Positions 1 through 11,323 of a DNA stretch of 64,000 bases are shown piece by piece; the first letter of the stretch is position 1, and each line of letters opens with the position of its first letter. Position numbers and translations under genes: made by a program. The notes beneath the pieces were generated by a model that was not told where the DNA came from, searched no databases, and was given only the letters and a program-made list of their open reading frames with translations. The DNA comes from an uncultured Clostridia bacterium (GTDB lineage Bacteria > Bacillota > Clostridia > Oscillospirales > Ruminococcaceae), in NCBI GenBank assembly GCA_947168885.1, contig CAMVNQ010000013.1, positions 32,100 through 96,099 of the forward strand, given 5' to 3'.

Positions 1-1
1 T

Positions 2-3000
2 TATTCACATATTGACAGGGGTAGTTCTTATACTTTCTCGTCGAACTATCTTTACAGCAAAATGACATCTGCTGATAAGGCAATCTATAATACGCTTAAG
101 CAGCACTGTGAGGATGTTCTTGCTTGCAATGAGGATTATAACACTGTAATTAATTTCAACGGCGGCGGCAGTGCCATGCTTATAGGTTTTGCTCCGATAG
201 GTTCGATGGACTTTGAACGAGCACGAGCTATAGTTGAATTTTTCAGGTTCTCGAATCCGCAGTATTATTTCCTTTCAAATACTATTGGTACGGGAACTGA
301 CGGAAGCGGTAACAGCCAGGTTTCTATTTATTTCTATGACGTTGACGGACATGATTTCAGTAAGATCGCGCAGAGACAGTCGGCTCAATCCGCTCTTGAC
401 AGTCTTACAGATTCGTGGATGCCGCAGATCATGGCGGCGGGCGGTCAGCTTGAGAGAGAATTAAAGATCAGAGATCTTGTCGCGGATTATATTACATACG
501 ATGATTGGGCGAATGATTATGCCAAGACCAATCCTGATGCGCAGGCACGTCTGACATTCGATCAGAGCCTTATAAGCAGTATTCTTAACGCAAATCATCT
601 TACCGTATGTGCCGGATATGCTATGATGACCGCGTATTTCTGCAACGCGGCAGGAATTGACGCTTTCTATGTCAACAGCAGCGGTCACGCATGGAATATA
701 GTTAATCTGTATAATAATTATTATGAGCTTGATCTTACTTGGTATGATGATGACCGCGGTTCGGCTTATTATGATGACAGATGGGTCAACAAGAGCTACG
801 CTACTTTCCTTGCGAACGACAATTATAACCCTAAAGCGCACATTTACAAGGATCATTGGAGCTATACAACACTTCCCTCGTGTACACTCGACACAGTTAA
901 TCCAACTAGTGATGTGGTGAGAATTGAAATAAGTGTATCCCCCACAAGTACACAATTCGTGTATGGAAATGACTTCGATCTCAGCGGAGGTAAGTTTGTT
1001 GCTTATCATGATAACGGCGAGTCGGAAGAGTTTGATATGGCTGATGAGCTTTCCGATGGCACTCTCACCGTCACCGGGTATAACAAGACGAAACTCGGCG
1101 CGCAGACACTCACGCTCAAATACGCCGGAAAGACTGCAACGCTCGATGTTGAGGTTGTTGTTGACCCCGTTAACCCGCCTGTCACCATGGACGGCAAGAA
1201 CTATCTCACGTTAGAGGCAGCGTTCGCGGCCATTACCGACAGCACCAAGGACTATACTATTATAATAAAGGATCAGTCCGCAGCCGAGTTCTCATCTCTT
1301 ACTGTTCCAAACAAGGGCAAGAGCATTACTATTCAGACGGCGGAAGGCGTAACGCTCAAGGTGAACACTATTGTCGCAAATGGTAATACTACAATCAACG
1401 CTGATGTTGCGGCATTTAGCGAAACACAGGGTTACGCTGATATAACCATAGCGTCTGGCAAGACCGTAACAATTGAGAAGACTAATACTTTCCGCAATGT
1501 TGCTTGTGCGTACAGAGCAACAAATACAACGTTCGCATCTATGTGCTACGGTGCTTTCGACGACCCTGAGGTCGAGCAGGCGGAAGTTACCGTTAACAAA
1601 ATCACCGGCGTTACAAACGTTGATATCATGGGCAGACGCCTTAATGTCTTCGAGTCTATGACCGGTGTAACGACGATCAGCGGTGAAATTATTCTCGACA
1701 GAGTTACAACCACAGCTTCTGTGACGAATTTAGGTTTGTTTACAGTTCTGAAACTCCGCGGGGCGGTAACAAGCAGTGGTCTTAGTATCGCATCTTTTAC
1801 TGCTACGAACTATCCGAGCGGTGATTCCGGATTCATTATAGTTCATATAATTGACGCAGACGGTAACTATGTCGCTGTTCCCTCTGGAACGACTGTGTTA
1901 AAAACGACTTCAGCCGGTGCATTTGATAATAGTAGAACCGGTTTTGCAAACTCTACTGCCGGCGCCCATGATGCTCCCGGCGGTAAAGCTCTCTCCCTGT
2001 GGAAATACGGCACAGACATACGCGCAGAGTGGGACGGCGCGATTACGCTCTCGATCTGCGATCCTGCAACAGGTAAAAATCTTTCCGATGAGAGCTTTCC
2101 AAACCTGGAGAAAGCTTTCGAGAAGGTAAAAAAGAATCATCTTAACTATATTAATCTTAATGCGGATATTGATGCTTCAAGCTTCACTATTCCCGATTCT
2201 TCTATTGCCGGAGAGAATACTTATGTTGAAATATTCGGCGGCACATATGTAGAGACGAGCCCCGATTTCTGGGAATTGACGAGTGACAGACATAAGCTTA
2301 CTCTCCCGAACATTACAACTATCAGCCCGAGTTATGATTTCAAACTCAATAATCTTGATATTTGCAACAAGACATCTACAAGTGATATCACCATTACCAG
2401 CAGCAAGAATGTTCGCCTTGACAACGTAACATATACATCAAAGATAAATGTTAGAGTTACCGGTGCAAATACCGAGATAGAGATAGCCAATATGGGCTCT
2501 GATAACCTGGGCAGCCTCACCGGAACAGCCACTTCCGCACTGTCTCTCGTAGGAGACGAAACAGCTGCGACTCAGACAGTTGGCTCTATATCGACATTTA
2601 GCCATATCAGATCCGAGGGTTGCGGACTTGTTCTTACAGGTGCGTTGTCTGATGTTGCATCTGTTTACTGCGATATCTCTGTTGACAAGACCGGTTCTAT
2701 AAAGAATACAGCGTACTCTGCCGGATATCTCACGCTTGTTGCGGATACTGCAAACGGCGGCAAGCTTCCGAGTGTTGATCTGAAAGACGTGGAATTCTGG
2801 CTCACAGTTACAGTCACGGACTCTGTCGGTGGAGCCGCTATTGCAGTACCCTCCGGTACGACGCTCTTTACTACGACAAGCACGAATGGCGATGTGACTG
2901 AAAGAATAGCGATTTCCAATAAGACGGCTCTTTCGGGCGGAAACGACCTCTCGCCGTTTAGATACTCAAACGATATACGTGCAGAGGTAGCCGACGCGGT

Positions 3001-6000
3001 AACTCTTGTAGTCAAGTACAGCAGTGGTACCGAAAAAAACCGCGCGGATAAACCGAACCTTAAGGCTGCGCTTGACGCTGTTGAGAAGGACATGGACAAC
3101 TGGATCTATCTCAACAACAACGTTACCGAGAAGGAGTTCGCTCTTCCTGTCGCCAACAAGATCGGTACAGGCTCGATCACGATAAGCGGCGCTGTCTGGG
3201 GTGATGACGGACTTGAAGGTGTGTATGATCTCACCCTTCCGTCAACTTCGACGTCATTGTCTTTCAGCGCATCTTACCCGCTTGCTCTTGAATTCATCAA
3301 GGTAAACGGCAAGAAGTCGACCGGTGCAGATGTTGATTCGATCTCGGTAAGCAGCACTAAGGACATCAGGATAACACACGTTGAGTTCAACGCTCCTACC
3401 GATGTAACGACTACCGGTGCGAATACTACCATAACGTTTGAGGATGCAAGCACAAACCTCAGAAATATAAAGGGTACTGCAACAGCTACGCTCTCACAGA
3501 CTAATGAAATTATCTCCGTGAACGATATCACCACATTCAACGAAGTGGTCGGTGCTATCAGCATGACCGGTTCTATGTCCGGCGTTAAGAGCTTCGAAGG
3601 TGAGCTTCACCTTATCGGCTCCACCAGTACGTCTGCGACAATAGATATGATAGACGGTGGTGCGGAGATAAGCCTTCTCGCGGATACGACAAACGGTATC
3701 AAGCTTCCGAAGCTTACAGTATCGAAGTTGTCAGACAACACCGGCTGGTTTAACGTAAGGGTCGTAAACGCGGCTGATAAACTTGTCGAGCTTCCCGTCG
3801 GTACCATTGTAATGTACGTGACAAGCTCGTCACCGAATTTCACCGGAGATGTTACTATTGAGAACAAGACCGGCGGTGAGACCGGAGCCGACCTCGAAGC
3901 ATACAAGGACGGCACGAATATCAAGGCTATGACCGGCGGTATCGTAGAGCTCTGGGTGGAGGATACAAGCTTCTGGCGCTCTTACCCGAATATCGAGCTC
4001 GCGTTTAACGATGTCGTCAAGGATCATGACAACTGCATCACAATCAAGCAGAACACTGAGCTCAATGTAACAAAGATTCCTACATCGACACAGATCGGAA
4101 CAGGTAAGCTCATAATAGTTGGTGAAACCGAGGATGAAGTTCACAACCCGATACAGCCTCGTGTCCTCGACCTCAGAGGCGCGACAGGTTTCACTGTCGG
4201 AGTCGATTTCCAGATTTCGAACCTCGTTCTTAAGAGCGTCAACAGCGCGGGTGCAGGCGTTGCAACCCTATCGATCGCCGGTAACAGCAACGTAAAGTGG
4301 CTCTATGTATCCGGTATTACGCTCGACGCAAAGAATGCCGCAACAAAGGTAAGCTTTGCTACCGCGAACAAAGACGCGTTCATGGGTCTTTCCGATATCG
4401 GCTTCACGATCGAAAGTGTCACCGGCGGCAATAGTTCATACGGTTGGTGCCAGACACAGACCGACACAACAATCAAGGATATTAAGAATATCGGCGGATT
4501 CGGTCCTTCCGCAGGCACGACGCTCACCGTTACCGGAACAGTCTCCGGCGTTACCGACATAACAAGCGGACGCGAAGACGAAAAAACGGCGGGTGTGGTT
4601 AAGTTCGCTACTTCCGCAACAGCAACCGTGACCAATATGACGGCTGCGAACATCGTTCTCGTACAGGGCGAAGATGACGCGCTCCCGAAATTCACGGTCA
4701 CAAACGCGTATAAGGACGAGAACGTCGCTAACGTGATAACCGTAAACGACAGCACTGAATCCGTTCCGAGCGGCACGCCCGTATTCAGAATGGCTTGCTC
4801 CGAAAGCGTGTTCTACAACAGCGGTTACAGCAGCAACATCACTTTCGGCAACAAGGACGGCGAAAAGACCCTCAACGCGTTCTACTACAACGGCGAGATA
4901 CGCGCAGAGTACGCGGGTGCGCTCACTCTTAATGTGATCAATCCGGATACGCATCAAACCGAGCTTACTCAGAACTTCCCGAACTTCGAGCTCGCGTTCA
5001 AGGCGGTTCAGAAGGGCAAGAATAATGAGATCTATCTCAACGAAAATGTCGATGCGGCAACATTCAAGCTTCCGACGACCCTTTCCGCTACGGATACACT
5101 GGATCTGAACAGCAGGGGAGGACTTAAAAAGCTTACTATTCACGATGTATCGTCTATTTCTGCAAATTGTATCTTAATTATCAGGAATATTGAATTAGAA
5201 AGCCTCGACAGCAAAAGGAACAATGAACCCGTACAGAGCATCACGATCAGCACAAGCGGCGAGGCACTTGGTTTATTTGGTTTAAAGTGCAATAGTATCG
5301 TTAATGTAAGCAATACAAACAATACCGCGGGTGCTTCTATCAGTTTTAGAAACTGTAATATCACATTCGGTACGGTAAGCGGTACTTCAAAGTGTGTAAT
5401 TGACGTATACGATGTTTCCGTCATCGATACGATAAAAACAGCGGGAACGCTTAAATGTTCCGGGGGAAATCTTACCGTAAATACTTCGCTGACAGGCGTA
5501 GGGACACTCAAATGTGAAGAAGACGGTAATCTTATCCTTCCGGCAACTGCTGCCGCGACAATAACCGAGCTTAACGGCGCGGATGTATATCTGAAAGCGA
5601 CAAATTCCGACGGTACGGTAACTATACCGAAGCTTTCCGTTAAGACGATAAAGGGCGGTTCGGAGATAACCGTTATGGACAACAGCACGGGCGACCCGAT
5701 GAAGCTCACGAGCGGCACACCCGTGTTCACCTGCACCGATACCGAGGCGAACTTCTACCGCAACAGCGCGGGCGCGTTCACGTTCGGCAACACCGACGCG
5801 GACGGCAAGAAGCTCGATGCGTACTACTACACCAAGGGTGAGGTGCGCGCTGAGGTTACGGGTTCGCCCGAGGCGGCTCTCAAGGTCGACGGCGTTACCA
5901 CCGATTTCCCGACGCTCGCAAAGGCTCTGAGCGCGGCGAAGAAGGACAAGGAAAACTACATATTCCTCAAAAAGAACATCGAAGTAACGTCACTTGCTCT

Positions 6001-9000
6001 GCCGACAGACCTCGGCACGGGCATGGTGCTCCTTGCGCCGGATCCGGATCTGTTGCTCGCACCGACACTGACGTTCAAGGGCATGACGACTCTTGCGGCG
6101 AAGTGCGGCATAGGCTTTGAACAGATAAACCTTGCGTTCGTAAACGCAAAAGATGCCAAACTTGATACGTTCACGATATCGAGCACGGGCGGCATCAAGC
6201 TCATCAATATCACGTCTGCGACAAAGCTCAACGTGACAACAACGGGCGCGAGATCGGAAGTAGATATCATAGGAAGTGAGACCGCGTTCGGCACGATCAC
6301 GGGTACTGCGACATCGACGCTGAACGTAGGCTATGCTTATGCCGAAAAGGTAGCGACATTCGGCGCGGTACAGATTGATGGCAACTTCGCTGTATCCACA
6401 AGCATGACGGGCGTTAACTACCTCGGCACGACCGAAGGGGCAGCGCTGATATTAAAGGATACGGCGACCGCGACGATAGCAAATCTCGGTATATCTGACA
6501 CAGCGAACGCAACAATACCGAGCGCTCTCCCCGGCACTTACACGAAGGCAAATATCATACTCGCAGACGACGCGGCGGACGGCTTGAAGCTTGCAAAGCT
6601 CACGGTGACGGACGTTGTAAAGCCGACGATATTCACGGTAAGAGACAACTCGGGTCTGAATGACCTTGCAATACCGAGCGGCACAGCTCTGTTCACGTTC
6701 AGCGGCGGTGAGGCGAAGTTCGACAACTCGAAGATAACGATAACGAACAAGACCGCGCTCTCGGACGGCAAGGATCTCACGGCGTGGTGCTACACCAAGG
6801 AGATCCGCGCGGAATACGCGGGTATGCTGACGCTTTTGTACACCGACCCGACGACGTATGAACGTGTAGAAGTACCTTGCCCGAGCTTTGAAAAGGCATT
6901 CGCGGCTGTGAAGCCCGGAGCGGAAAACTTGATCACGATCAATGAGGATATCGACGTTCCCGCAGGCAAATTCGTGCTTCCGACGACCCTTTCGGCGAAC
7001 AGTAAACTTACGATAATGGGCAAGGGCGGCAGCAACAAGACGCTGACTCTGCATAACATCACAGGGCTTTCGCCGAGATATCGTTTCGGGCTCAGCAGTG
7101 TTACGCTCGATCTTCGTGACAGAAACAACGCCCCGATAAAATCGGGCAAGTTCACGATCAGCGGAAGCGGAGATATCGGACTTAATTATGTAACGATAGA
7201 TCCGGGTATAACGGTAGATGTGACCGTGGGCGCTAAGTCAACATTGGAACTGGAAGCAAGCAACTGCAGCTTCGGCACACTTACAGGTACGTCAAGCTCT
7301 GTTCTGAATGTAATTAACGGTGCCGAGGAAGCCGATAAGGTAACGACATTCGGCGGAGTTTCGATCCAAATCGAAGCAACATTGACGGTCAAGACAAGCA
7401 TGACCGGCGTTAAGTACCTCGGTACGAATACCTTGGCATCGCTGATCCTTCCGAGCACGGCGACCGCGACGATAACGAACCTCGGCATGGGCGGCACTGC
7501 TGACAGCACCGTACCGAACACGAATCCCGACTACTACAAAAGGGCGAATATCGTTCTTCTTGACGATGCGGCGGACGGCATAAAGCTCGCGAAGCTTACA
7601 GTCACGAATGTGATCGGTGATTCGACATTCACGGTAAAGAAGCCGGTAGTCAACGCAGGCGGCGAAATCACAGGCTATGAGACTATCCCCGTTCCGTCCG
7701 GCACACCGCTGTTCACATTCAGCGGCGGTGAGGCGAAGTTCGACAGCACGAAGATAACGATAGAGAACAAGACCGCGCTCTCGGACGGCAAGGATCTCAC
7801 GGCGTGGTGCTACGGCACGGCGGTAAAGGCTGAGTGGGACGGCGCGATAACGCTCAATTATGGTGTTGGTGTGCCCAAAACCTTCCCGAGCACGAAGAAG
7901 ATGTTCGACTTCATCGCGAGCGAGATAAAGGCAGGAAATAAGCACTCGTACTCAATGACGCTCAATACCGATGTTACCGCGGACGCGTTCACGATACCGA
8001 CAGGCAACTATGTGTCGAGTTTCTGTATATGGGGTAACGGACATACTCTGACTCTCGGAACCGGTGTTACAGCGCTCAATGCGACCGGCTGGCTTGATTT
8101 AGAAAATGTAACCCTTGATATACAGGGCAAGAGCTTTACTATAACAGGAAGCAGCGGAATAAAACTCTGCGATGTTACTGCGCTGAATGTCAAGCCGACT
8201 GTGACCGCAAAGGGCGGCACACTCAACATTGGTATGTCCGATGACGGTATCACCGGTTTCGCAGCGCTGACAGGCTCGAACGGTGCGGAGCTTATTGTAA
8301 ACAAAAACTTTACAATAGATACCATAAGCGGGTTTAGTGATGTAAACGCACTCAGTGGTGTTATCACCGTTAATAAGAGCATAAGCGCGACAAATCTCAT
8401 TAGCGGCAAGATCATCCTTGCGGAGCCCACGACCACCGCGACATTCACGACAGCTAAAAACGGCACGATCACGCTCAGGAAAGGCAAGGACGCGAAGGGC
8501 GCAGATAAGATATCCCCGCTCACAGTAACGACAGCGCAGCATCTGACCGTGGCGGTGGATGACGATCTTTCGACCGAGGCTCTCCCGGCGCTTGCGAACG
8601 GCACACCTATATTCACGTACAAGACGGCAAATGCCGAGCTGGACGGTACACAAGTACAAATCTCAAACAAGACCGCGGATGAGAAGACGCTCTCGCCGAT
8701 CGTTTACAACACAGAGGTGCGCGCGGAGTGGGCAGAAGCGATAACGCTCAACTACGACTCTTCTACAAAGAAATTCCCGAGCACGAAGAAGATGTTCGAC
8801 TTCATCGCGAGCGAGATAAAGACAGGAACAAAGCACGCGTACACAGCAGAGCTCAACACCGATGTTACCGCGGATGCGTTCGCAGTACCGACAGCAGCTT
8901 ATGCGTCGAGCTTCGTGATAAACGGTAATAATCACACGCTGACGCTCGGTACGGGTGTGACAGCGATAAGCACGGCTTGCAGCTTTATGATCTATGATAC

Positions 9001-10897
9001 CGTGCTTGATATCAAGGGCAAGAGCCTCAGCTTTACCGGCAGCGGTGAAATGGCGATAAACAATGTAAATGTTGCGGAAGGCTGTACCGTAAAGCCCACG
9101 ATCACAGCGAACGGCGCTACGCTCAATGTCGGCAATATCGATGACTTTGCAGCAATTACAGGTAAGAGCAATACGCAGCTTGGCGTAATGGGCAACGTTA
9201 CGGCGGATACCGTGAGCGGGTTCAAGGTTGTTAATTTCGATGGGGCTTCCGATCTTAGAATAAACAAGAGCATAAGCGCGGGCACTCTGAACTGTTCCAG
9301 TGACGGCAGACTTATCCTCGCAAAGCCCACAGCGACCGCGACATTCACGACTGTGACAACCGGCAGCATAACTCTGAGCATGGACGCGACAACCAAGAAG
9401 ATCTCGCCGCTTACGATAACGAGCGCGGCTTACCTGACCGTGGCGGTGGACGACGATCTTACGAACGCAGATCTCCCGGCGCTTGACAGCGGCACACCGA
9501 TCTTCACGTTCAACGGCACGGAAGCGCAGTTCGACGCGTGCAAGGGTAATATCTCGATAGCGAACAAGACCGCGACCGGCGATTCCGGAAAGCCCCTCAC
9601 TCCGTACTACTACAACAAGGAAGTACGCGCAGAGTACGCGGGTATGCTTACGCTTTTATATATGGACGATACCACAGGTCAACCGGCACGGAAGCCCTTC
9701 CCGAACTTCGAGAAAGCGTTTGCGGCGGTAGAAGCCAATAAGAGGAACACTATCTATATCAACGAGGACATCAATGTTCCTTACGGAAAGTTCACACTTC
9801 CGACGGCAGCGCGGATAGGCACGGGTTCGCTCTATATACAGGGCAATAACGGTAGCAAAAAGCTCACGCTCAACGGCGTAACGAGCCTCAGCCCGAGATA
9901 CAGCTTTGATTTAACTAATTTAACGCTTGTTCCGCTCGACAGAAACGGTAAAGAGCTCACGTCGTTCACAATAAGCGGAAGCATGACCGTTAGTATGGAG
10001 ACTGTAAAGATCGACCCCGCAACAACGGTCAATGTTTCCGTCGGTGCCGGCAATGGTCTTAATATCGAAGCAACCTCCGCAAAATTCGGCACGCTTACCG
10101 GAACAACAACATCTGATCTTTCTGTACGTTATTCTCCCATAACTGCGGACAAGGTAACGACTTTCAGTATTGTTGATGCACGGTCTCCCATTACCGTAAA
10201 CACATCTATGACGGGTGTTGGCACATTAACGGGTGACAGTGACCTTATACTTCCCGCGACGGCGACCGCGACGATAACCACGCTTGACAGCGCGAACATC
10301 ACACTTCTTGACGATGCGGCGGACGGCTTAAAGCTCGCAAAGCCTACAATCACGAATGTTACCAATGCTTCGACTTTCACTGTAAAGAAGCCGTTAGTCA
10401 ACGAAGGCGGCGAAATCACAGGATATGAGACTATCGCCGTTCCGTCCGGCACACCGATATTCACGTTCAACGGCACGGAAGCGCAGTTCGACGCGTGCAA
10501 GGGCAAGATTGCGATCACGAACAAGACCGAGGGCACGAGCGGAAGCAGTCTCAGTCCGTGTTATTACAACAAGGAGATACGCGCGGAGGTACCGGATGTG
10601 ATAGAGCTCTATGTCGAAGGCAAAATGGACAGCACTTTCACAAGCTTCGAGAAGCTCTTCCAGCGCATTACGACCCTCGCGAACAGCGACCGTACGAATC
10701 AGAACGACTATGTTGTCGTGCTCTGTGACAGTGTGACATCGAAGGTATTCACGCTTCCGACCTACGGCGCAAGCTTCACCGTGAAGAGTGAGGACGGAGA
10801 ACAGAATAGCTTAACACTTATCGGCGCAACGATAAGCTATAAGAACTATCCCGTACACTTTGATAATGTTGATCTGTCTGTTGTGAAGGCAGCTTAA
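2..10897 (+). CDS. Giant transglutaminase-like / Ig-like / tandem-repeat surface protein (5' partial)
   Basis: The frame is open to the window edge, so the N-terminus (presumably with a signal peptide) lies outside. Counting from base 2, residues about 190-250 form a transglutaminase-like core: Cys in TVCAGYA (near 203), His in GHAWNIV (near 229) and Asp in ELDLTWYD (near 244), the usual C-H-D triad. Residues about 306-392 resemble a bacterial Ig-like domain (ending TLDVEVVVD). The rest is ten full units plus one partial unit of about 300-340 residues. Each unit ends with a VPSGTPxFTF, NKTALSDGKDL and IRAE(Y/W)AGAxTL block; these ends lie near 2020, 2975, 3925, 4895, 5845, 6805, 7830, 8715, 9627 and 10573. 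Units are Thr/Ser/Gly/Asn-rich with ATxTxT strands, which suggests stacked beta structure. The last unit stops after about 85 residues, with no LPxTG, SLH or dockerin seen. Inferred to be an extracellular adhesin or matrix protein. Domain calls are good; function is inference. Confidence 0.85.
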   Translation, partial: YSHIDRGSSYTFSSNYLYSKMTSADKAIYNTLKQHCEDVLACNEDYNTVINFNGGGSAMLIGFAPIGSMDFERARAIVEFFRFSNPQYYFLSNTIGTGTDGSGNSQVSIYFYDVDGHDFSKIAQRQSAQSALDSLTDSWMPQIMAAGGQLERELKIRDLVADYITYDDWANDYAKTNPDAQARLTFDQSLISSILNANHLTVCAGYAMMTAYFCNAAGIDAFYVNSSGHAWNIVNLYNNYYELDLTWYDDDRGSAYYDDRWVNKSYATFLANDNYNPKAHIYKDHWSYTTLPSCTLDTVNPTSDVVRIEISVSPTSTQFVYGNDFDLSGGKFVAYHDNGESEEFDMADELSDGTLTVTGYNKTKLGAQTLTLKYAGKTATLDVEVVVDPVNPPVTMDGKNYLTLEAAFAAITDSTKDYTIIIKDQSAAEFSSLTVPNKGKSITIQTAEGVTLKVNTIVANGNTTINADVAAFSETQGYADITIASGKTVTIEKTNTFRNVACAYRATNTTFASMCYGAFDDPEVEQAEVTVNKITGVTNVDIMGRRLNVFESMTGVTTISGEIILDRVTTTASVTNLGLFTVLKLRGAVTSSGLSIASFTATNYPSGDSGFIIVHIIDADGNYVAVPSGTTVLKTTSAGAFDNSRTGFANSTAGAHDAPGGKALSLWKYGTDIRAEWDGAITLSICDPATGKNLSDESFPNLEKAFEKVKKNHLNYINLNADIDASSFTIPDSSIAGENTYVEIFGGTYVETSPDFWELTSDRHKLTLPNITTISPSYDFKLNNLDICNKTSTSDITITSSKNVRLDNVTYTSKINVRVTGANTEIEIANMGSDNLGSLTGTATSALSLVGDETAATQTVGSISTFSHIRSEGCGLVLTGALSDVASVYCDISVDKTGSIKNTAYSAGYLTLVADTANGGKLPSVDLKDVEFWLTVTVTDSVGGAAIAVPSGTTLFTTTSTNGDVTERIAISNKTALSGGNDLSPFRYSNDIRAEVADAVTLVVKYSSGTEKNRADKPNLKAALDAVEKDMDNWIYLNNNVTEKEFALPVANKIGTGSITISGAVWGDDGLEGVYDLTLPSTSTSLSFSASYPLALEFIKVNGKKSTGADVDSISVSSTKDIRITHVEFNAPTDVTTTGANTTITFEDASTNLRNIKGTATATLSQTNEIISVNDITTFNEVVGAISMTGSMSGVKSFEGELHLIGSTSTSATIDMIDGGAEISLLADTTNGIKLPKLTVSKLSDNTGWFNVRVVNAADKLVELPVGTIVMYVTSSSPNFTGDVTIENKTGGETGADLEAYKDGTNIKAMTGGIVELWVEDTSFWRSYPNIELAFNDVVKDHDNCITIKQNTELNVTKIPTSTQIGTGKLIIVGETEDEVHNPIQPRVLDLRGATGFTVGVDFQISNLVLKSVNSAGAGVATLSIAGNSNVKWLYVSGITLDAKNAATKVSFATANKDAFMGLSDIGFTIESVTGGNSSYGWCQTQTDTTIKDIKNIGGFGPSAGTTLTVTGTVSGVTDITSGREDEKTAGVVKFATSATATVTNMTAANIVLVQGEDDALPKFTVTNAYKDENVANVITVNDSTESVPSGTPVFRMACSESVFYNSGYSSNITFGNKDGEKTLNAFYYNGEIRAEYAGALTLNVINPDTHQTELTQNFPNFELAFKAVQKGKNNEIYLNENVDAATFKLPTTLSATDTLDLNSRGGLKKLTIHDVSSISANCILIIRNIELESLDSKRNNEPVQSITISTSGEALGLFGLKCNSIVNVSNTNNTAGASISFRNCNITFGTVSGTSKCVIDVYDVSVIDTIKTAGTLKCSGGNLTVNTSLTGVGTLKCEEDGNLILPATAAATITELNGADVYLKATNSDGTVTIPKLSVKTIKGGSEITVMDNSTGDPMKLTSGTPVFTCTDTEANFYRNSAGAFTFGNTDADGKKLDAYYYTKGEVRAEVTGSPEAALKVDGVTTDFPTLAKALSAAKKDKENYIFLKKNIEVTSLALPTDLGTGMVLLAPDPDLLLAPTLTFKGMTTLAAKCGIGFEQINLAFVNAKDAKLDTFTISSTGGIKLINITSATKLNVTTTGARSEVDIIGSETAFGTITGTATSTLNVGYAYAEKVATFGAVQIDGNFAVSTSMTGVNYLGTTEGAALILKDTATATIANLGISDTANATIPSALPGTYTKANIILADDAADGLKLAKLTVTDVVKPTIFTVRDNSGLNDLAIPSGTALFTFSGGEAKFDNSKITITNKTALSDGKDLTAWCYTKEIRAEYAGMLTLLYTDPTTYERVEVPCPSFEKAFAAVKPGAENLITINEDIDVPAGKFVLPTTLSANSKLTIMGKGGSNKTLTLHNITGLSPRYRFGLSSVTLDLRDRNNAPIKSGKFTISGSGDIGLNYVTIDPGITVDVTVGAKSTLELEASNCSFGTLTGTSSSVLNVINGAEEADKVTTFGGVSIQIEATLTVKTSMTGVKYLGTNTLASLILPSTATATITNLGMGGTADSTVPNTNPDYYKRANIVLLDDAADGIKLAKLTVTNVIGDSTFTVKKPVVNAGGEITGYETIPVPSGTPLFTFSGGEAKFDSTKITIENKTALSDGKDLTAWCYGTAVKAEWDGAITLNYGVGVPKTFPSTKKMFDFIASEIKAGNKHSYSMTLNTDVTADAFTIPTGNYVSSFCIWGNGHTLTLGTGVTALNATGWLDLENVTLDIQGKSFTITGSSGIKLCDVTALNVKPTVTAKGGTLNIGMSDDGITGFAALTGSNGAELIVNKNFTIDTISGFSDVNALSGVITVNKSISATNLISGKIILAEPTTTATFTTAKNGTITLRKGKDAKGADKISPLTVTTAQHLTVAVDDDLSTEALPALANGTPIFTYKTANAELDGTQVQISNKTADEKTLSPIVYNTEVRAEWAEAITLNYDSSTKKFPSTKKMFDFIASEIKTGTKHAYTAELNTDVTADAFAVPTAAYASSFVINGNNHTLTLGTGVTAISTACSFMIYDTVLDIKGKSLSFTGSGEMAINNVNVAEGCTVKPTITANGATLNVGNIDDFAAITGKSNTQLGVMGNVTADTVSGFKVVNFDGASDLRINKSISAGTLNCSSDGRLILAKPTATATFTTVTTGSITLSMDATTKKISPLTITSAAYLTVAVDDDLTNADLPALDSGTPIFTFNGTEAQFDACKGNISIANKTATGDSGKPLTPYYYNKEVRAEYAGMLTLLYMDDTTGQPARKPFPNFEKAFAAVEANKRNTIYINEDINVPYGKFTLPTAARIGTGSLYIQGNNGSKKLTLNGVTSLSPRYSFDLTNLTLVPLDRNGKELTSFTISGSMTVSMETVKIDPATTVNVSVGAGNGLNIEATSAKFGTLTGTTTSDLSVRYSPITADKVTTFSIVDARSPITVNTSMTGVGTLTGDSDLILPATATATITTLDSANITLLDDAADGLKLAKPTITNVTNASTFTVKKPLVNEGGEITGYETIAVPSGTPIFTFNGTEAQFDACKGKIAITNKTEGTSGSSLSPCYYNKEIRAEVPDVIELYVEGKMDSTFTSFEKLFQRITTLANSDRTNQNDYVVVLCDSVTSKVFTLPTYGASFTVKSEDGEQNSLTLIGATISYKNYPVHFDNVDLSVVKAA

Positions 10898-10925
10898 CGC
10901 AAGGTTAAACGGCAACACAAAATTT

Positions 10926-10954
10926 CCCCCTGTCACAGCGACAGGGGGATTTTT
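10926..10954 (+). terminator. Rho-independent terminator of the giant gene
   Basis: CCCCCTGTC (10926-10934) pairs with GACAGGGGG (10940-10948) across loop ACAGC and is followed by ATTTTT. It lies 28 bases after the stop codon of the giant gene. Confidence 0.9.
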
Positions 10955-11320
10955 GCAGATAAGATGAGTAGTGCGAAACACCGTCTGGCATCTCTGATCA
11001 AAGGGGTGAACGAACTGTTCACCCCTCGGTGCCGACCGAACGAAAATCGCGCTCTGAGCGACTTTTGAGATGCAGGTAGGGTAATATCATTGCCCATGCA
11101 TTTTGGGCGGCGTACAGCGCAAAAAATCCTCGATTTTCGACCCGGATTCGCCCCTTTTATCACAGGGTACGACTGCGCTCGGAACTCCCAATTTTTCCAC
11201 TCATCGTCAACTGTCAATTTTCGGGGCATTTTATACTTCTGAAAACACGAACACCGGAACGGTAGCGAGCATTCCCGCTGCCGTTTCTTATTTTTTGTAG
11301 TTTTTATATCTCATACGCTT
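10955..11320. other. Non-coding stretch with hairpins
   Basis: No gene is supported here. GGGGTGAAC (11004-11012) pairs with GTTCACCCC downstream across GAACT, and other short inverted repeats follow. A minus-strand reading frame through this stretch runs into the upstream terminator, has no ribosome site and is rich in Arg/Cys/Ser, as expected of chance translation. The stretch ends in the terminator-like hairpin at 11258-11291. Confidence 0.5.
11258..11296 (+). terminator. Terminator-like hairpin
   Basis: AACGGTAGCG (11258-11267) pairs, with one G-T pair, with CGCTGCCGTT (11276-11285) and is followed by TCTTATTTTTT. No intact gene ends here, so it probably belonged to a lost gene. Confidence 0.7.
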
Positions 11321-11323
11321 AAT

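Noticed and set aside
10933..11229. 98-residue minus-strand frame after the giant gene
   Set aside because: It runs through two hairpins and into the giant gene's terminator, has no ribosome site, and its Arg/Ser/Cys-rich translation looks like chance.
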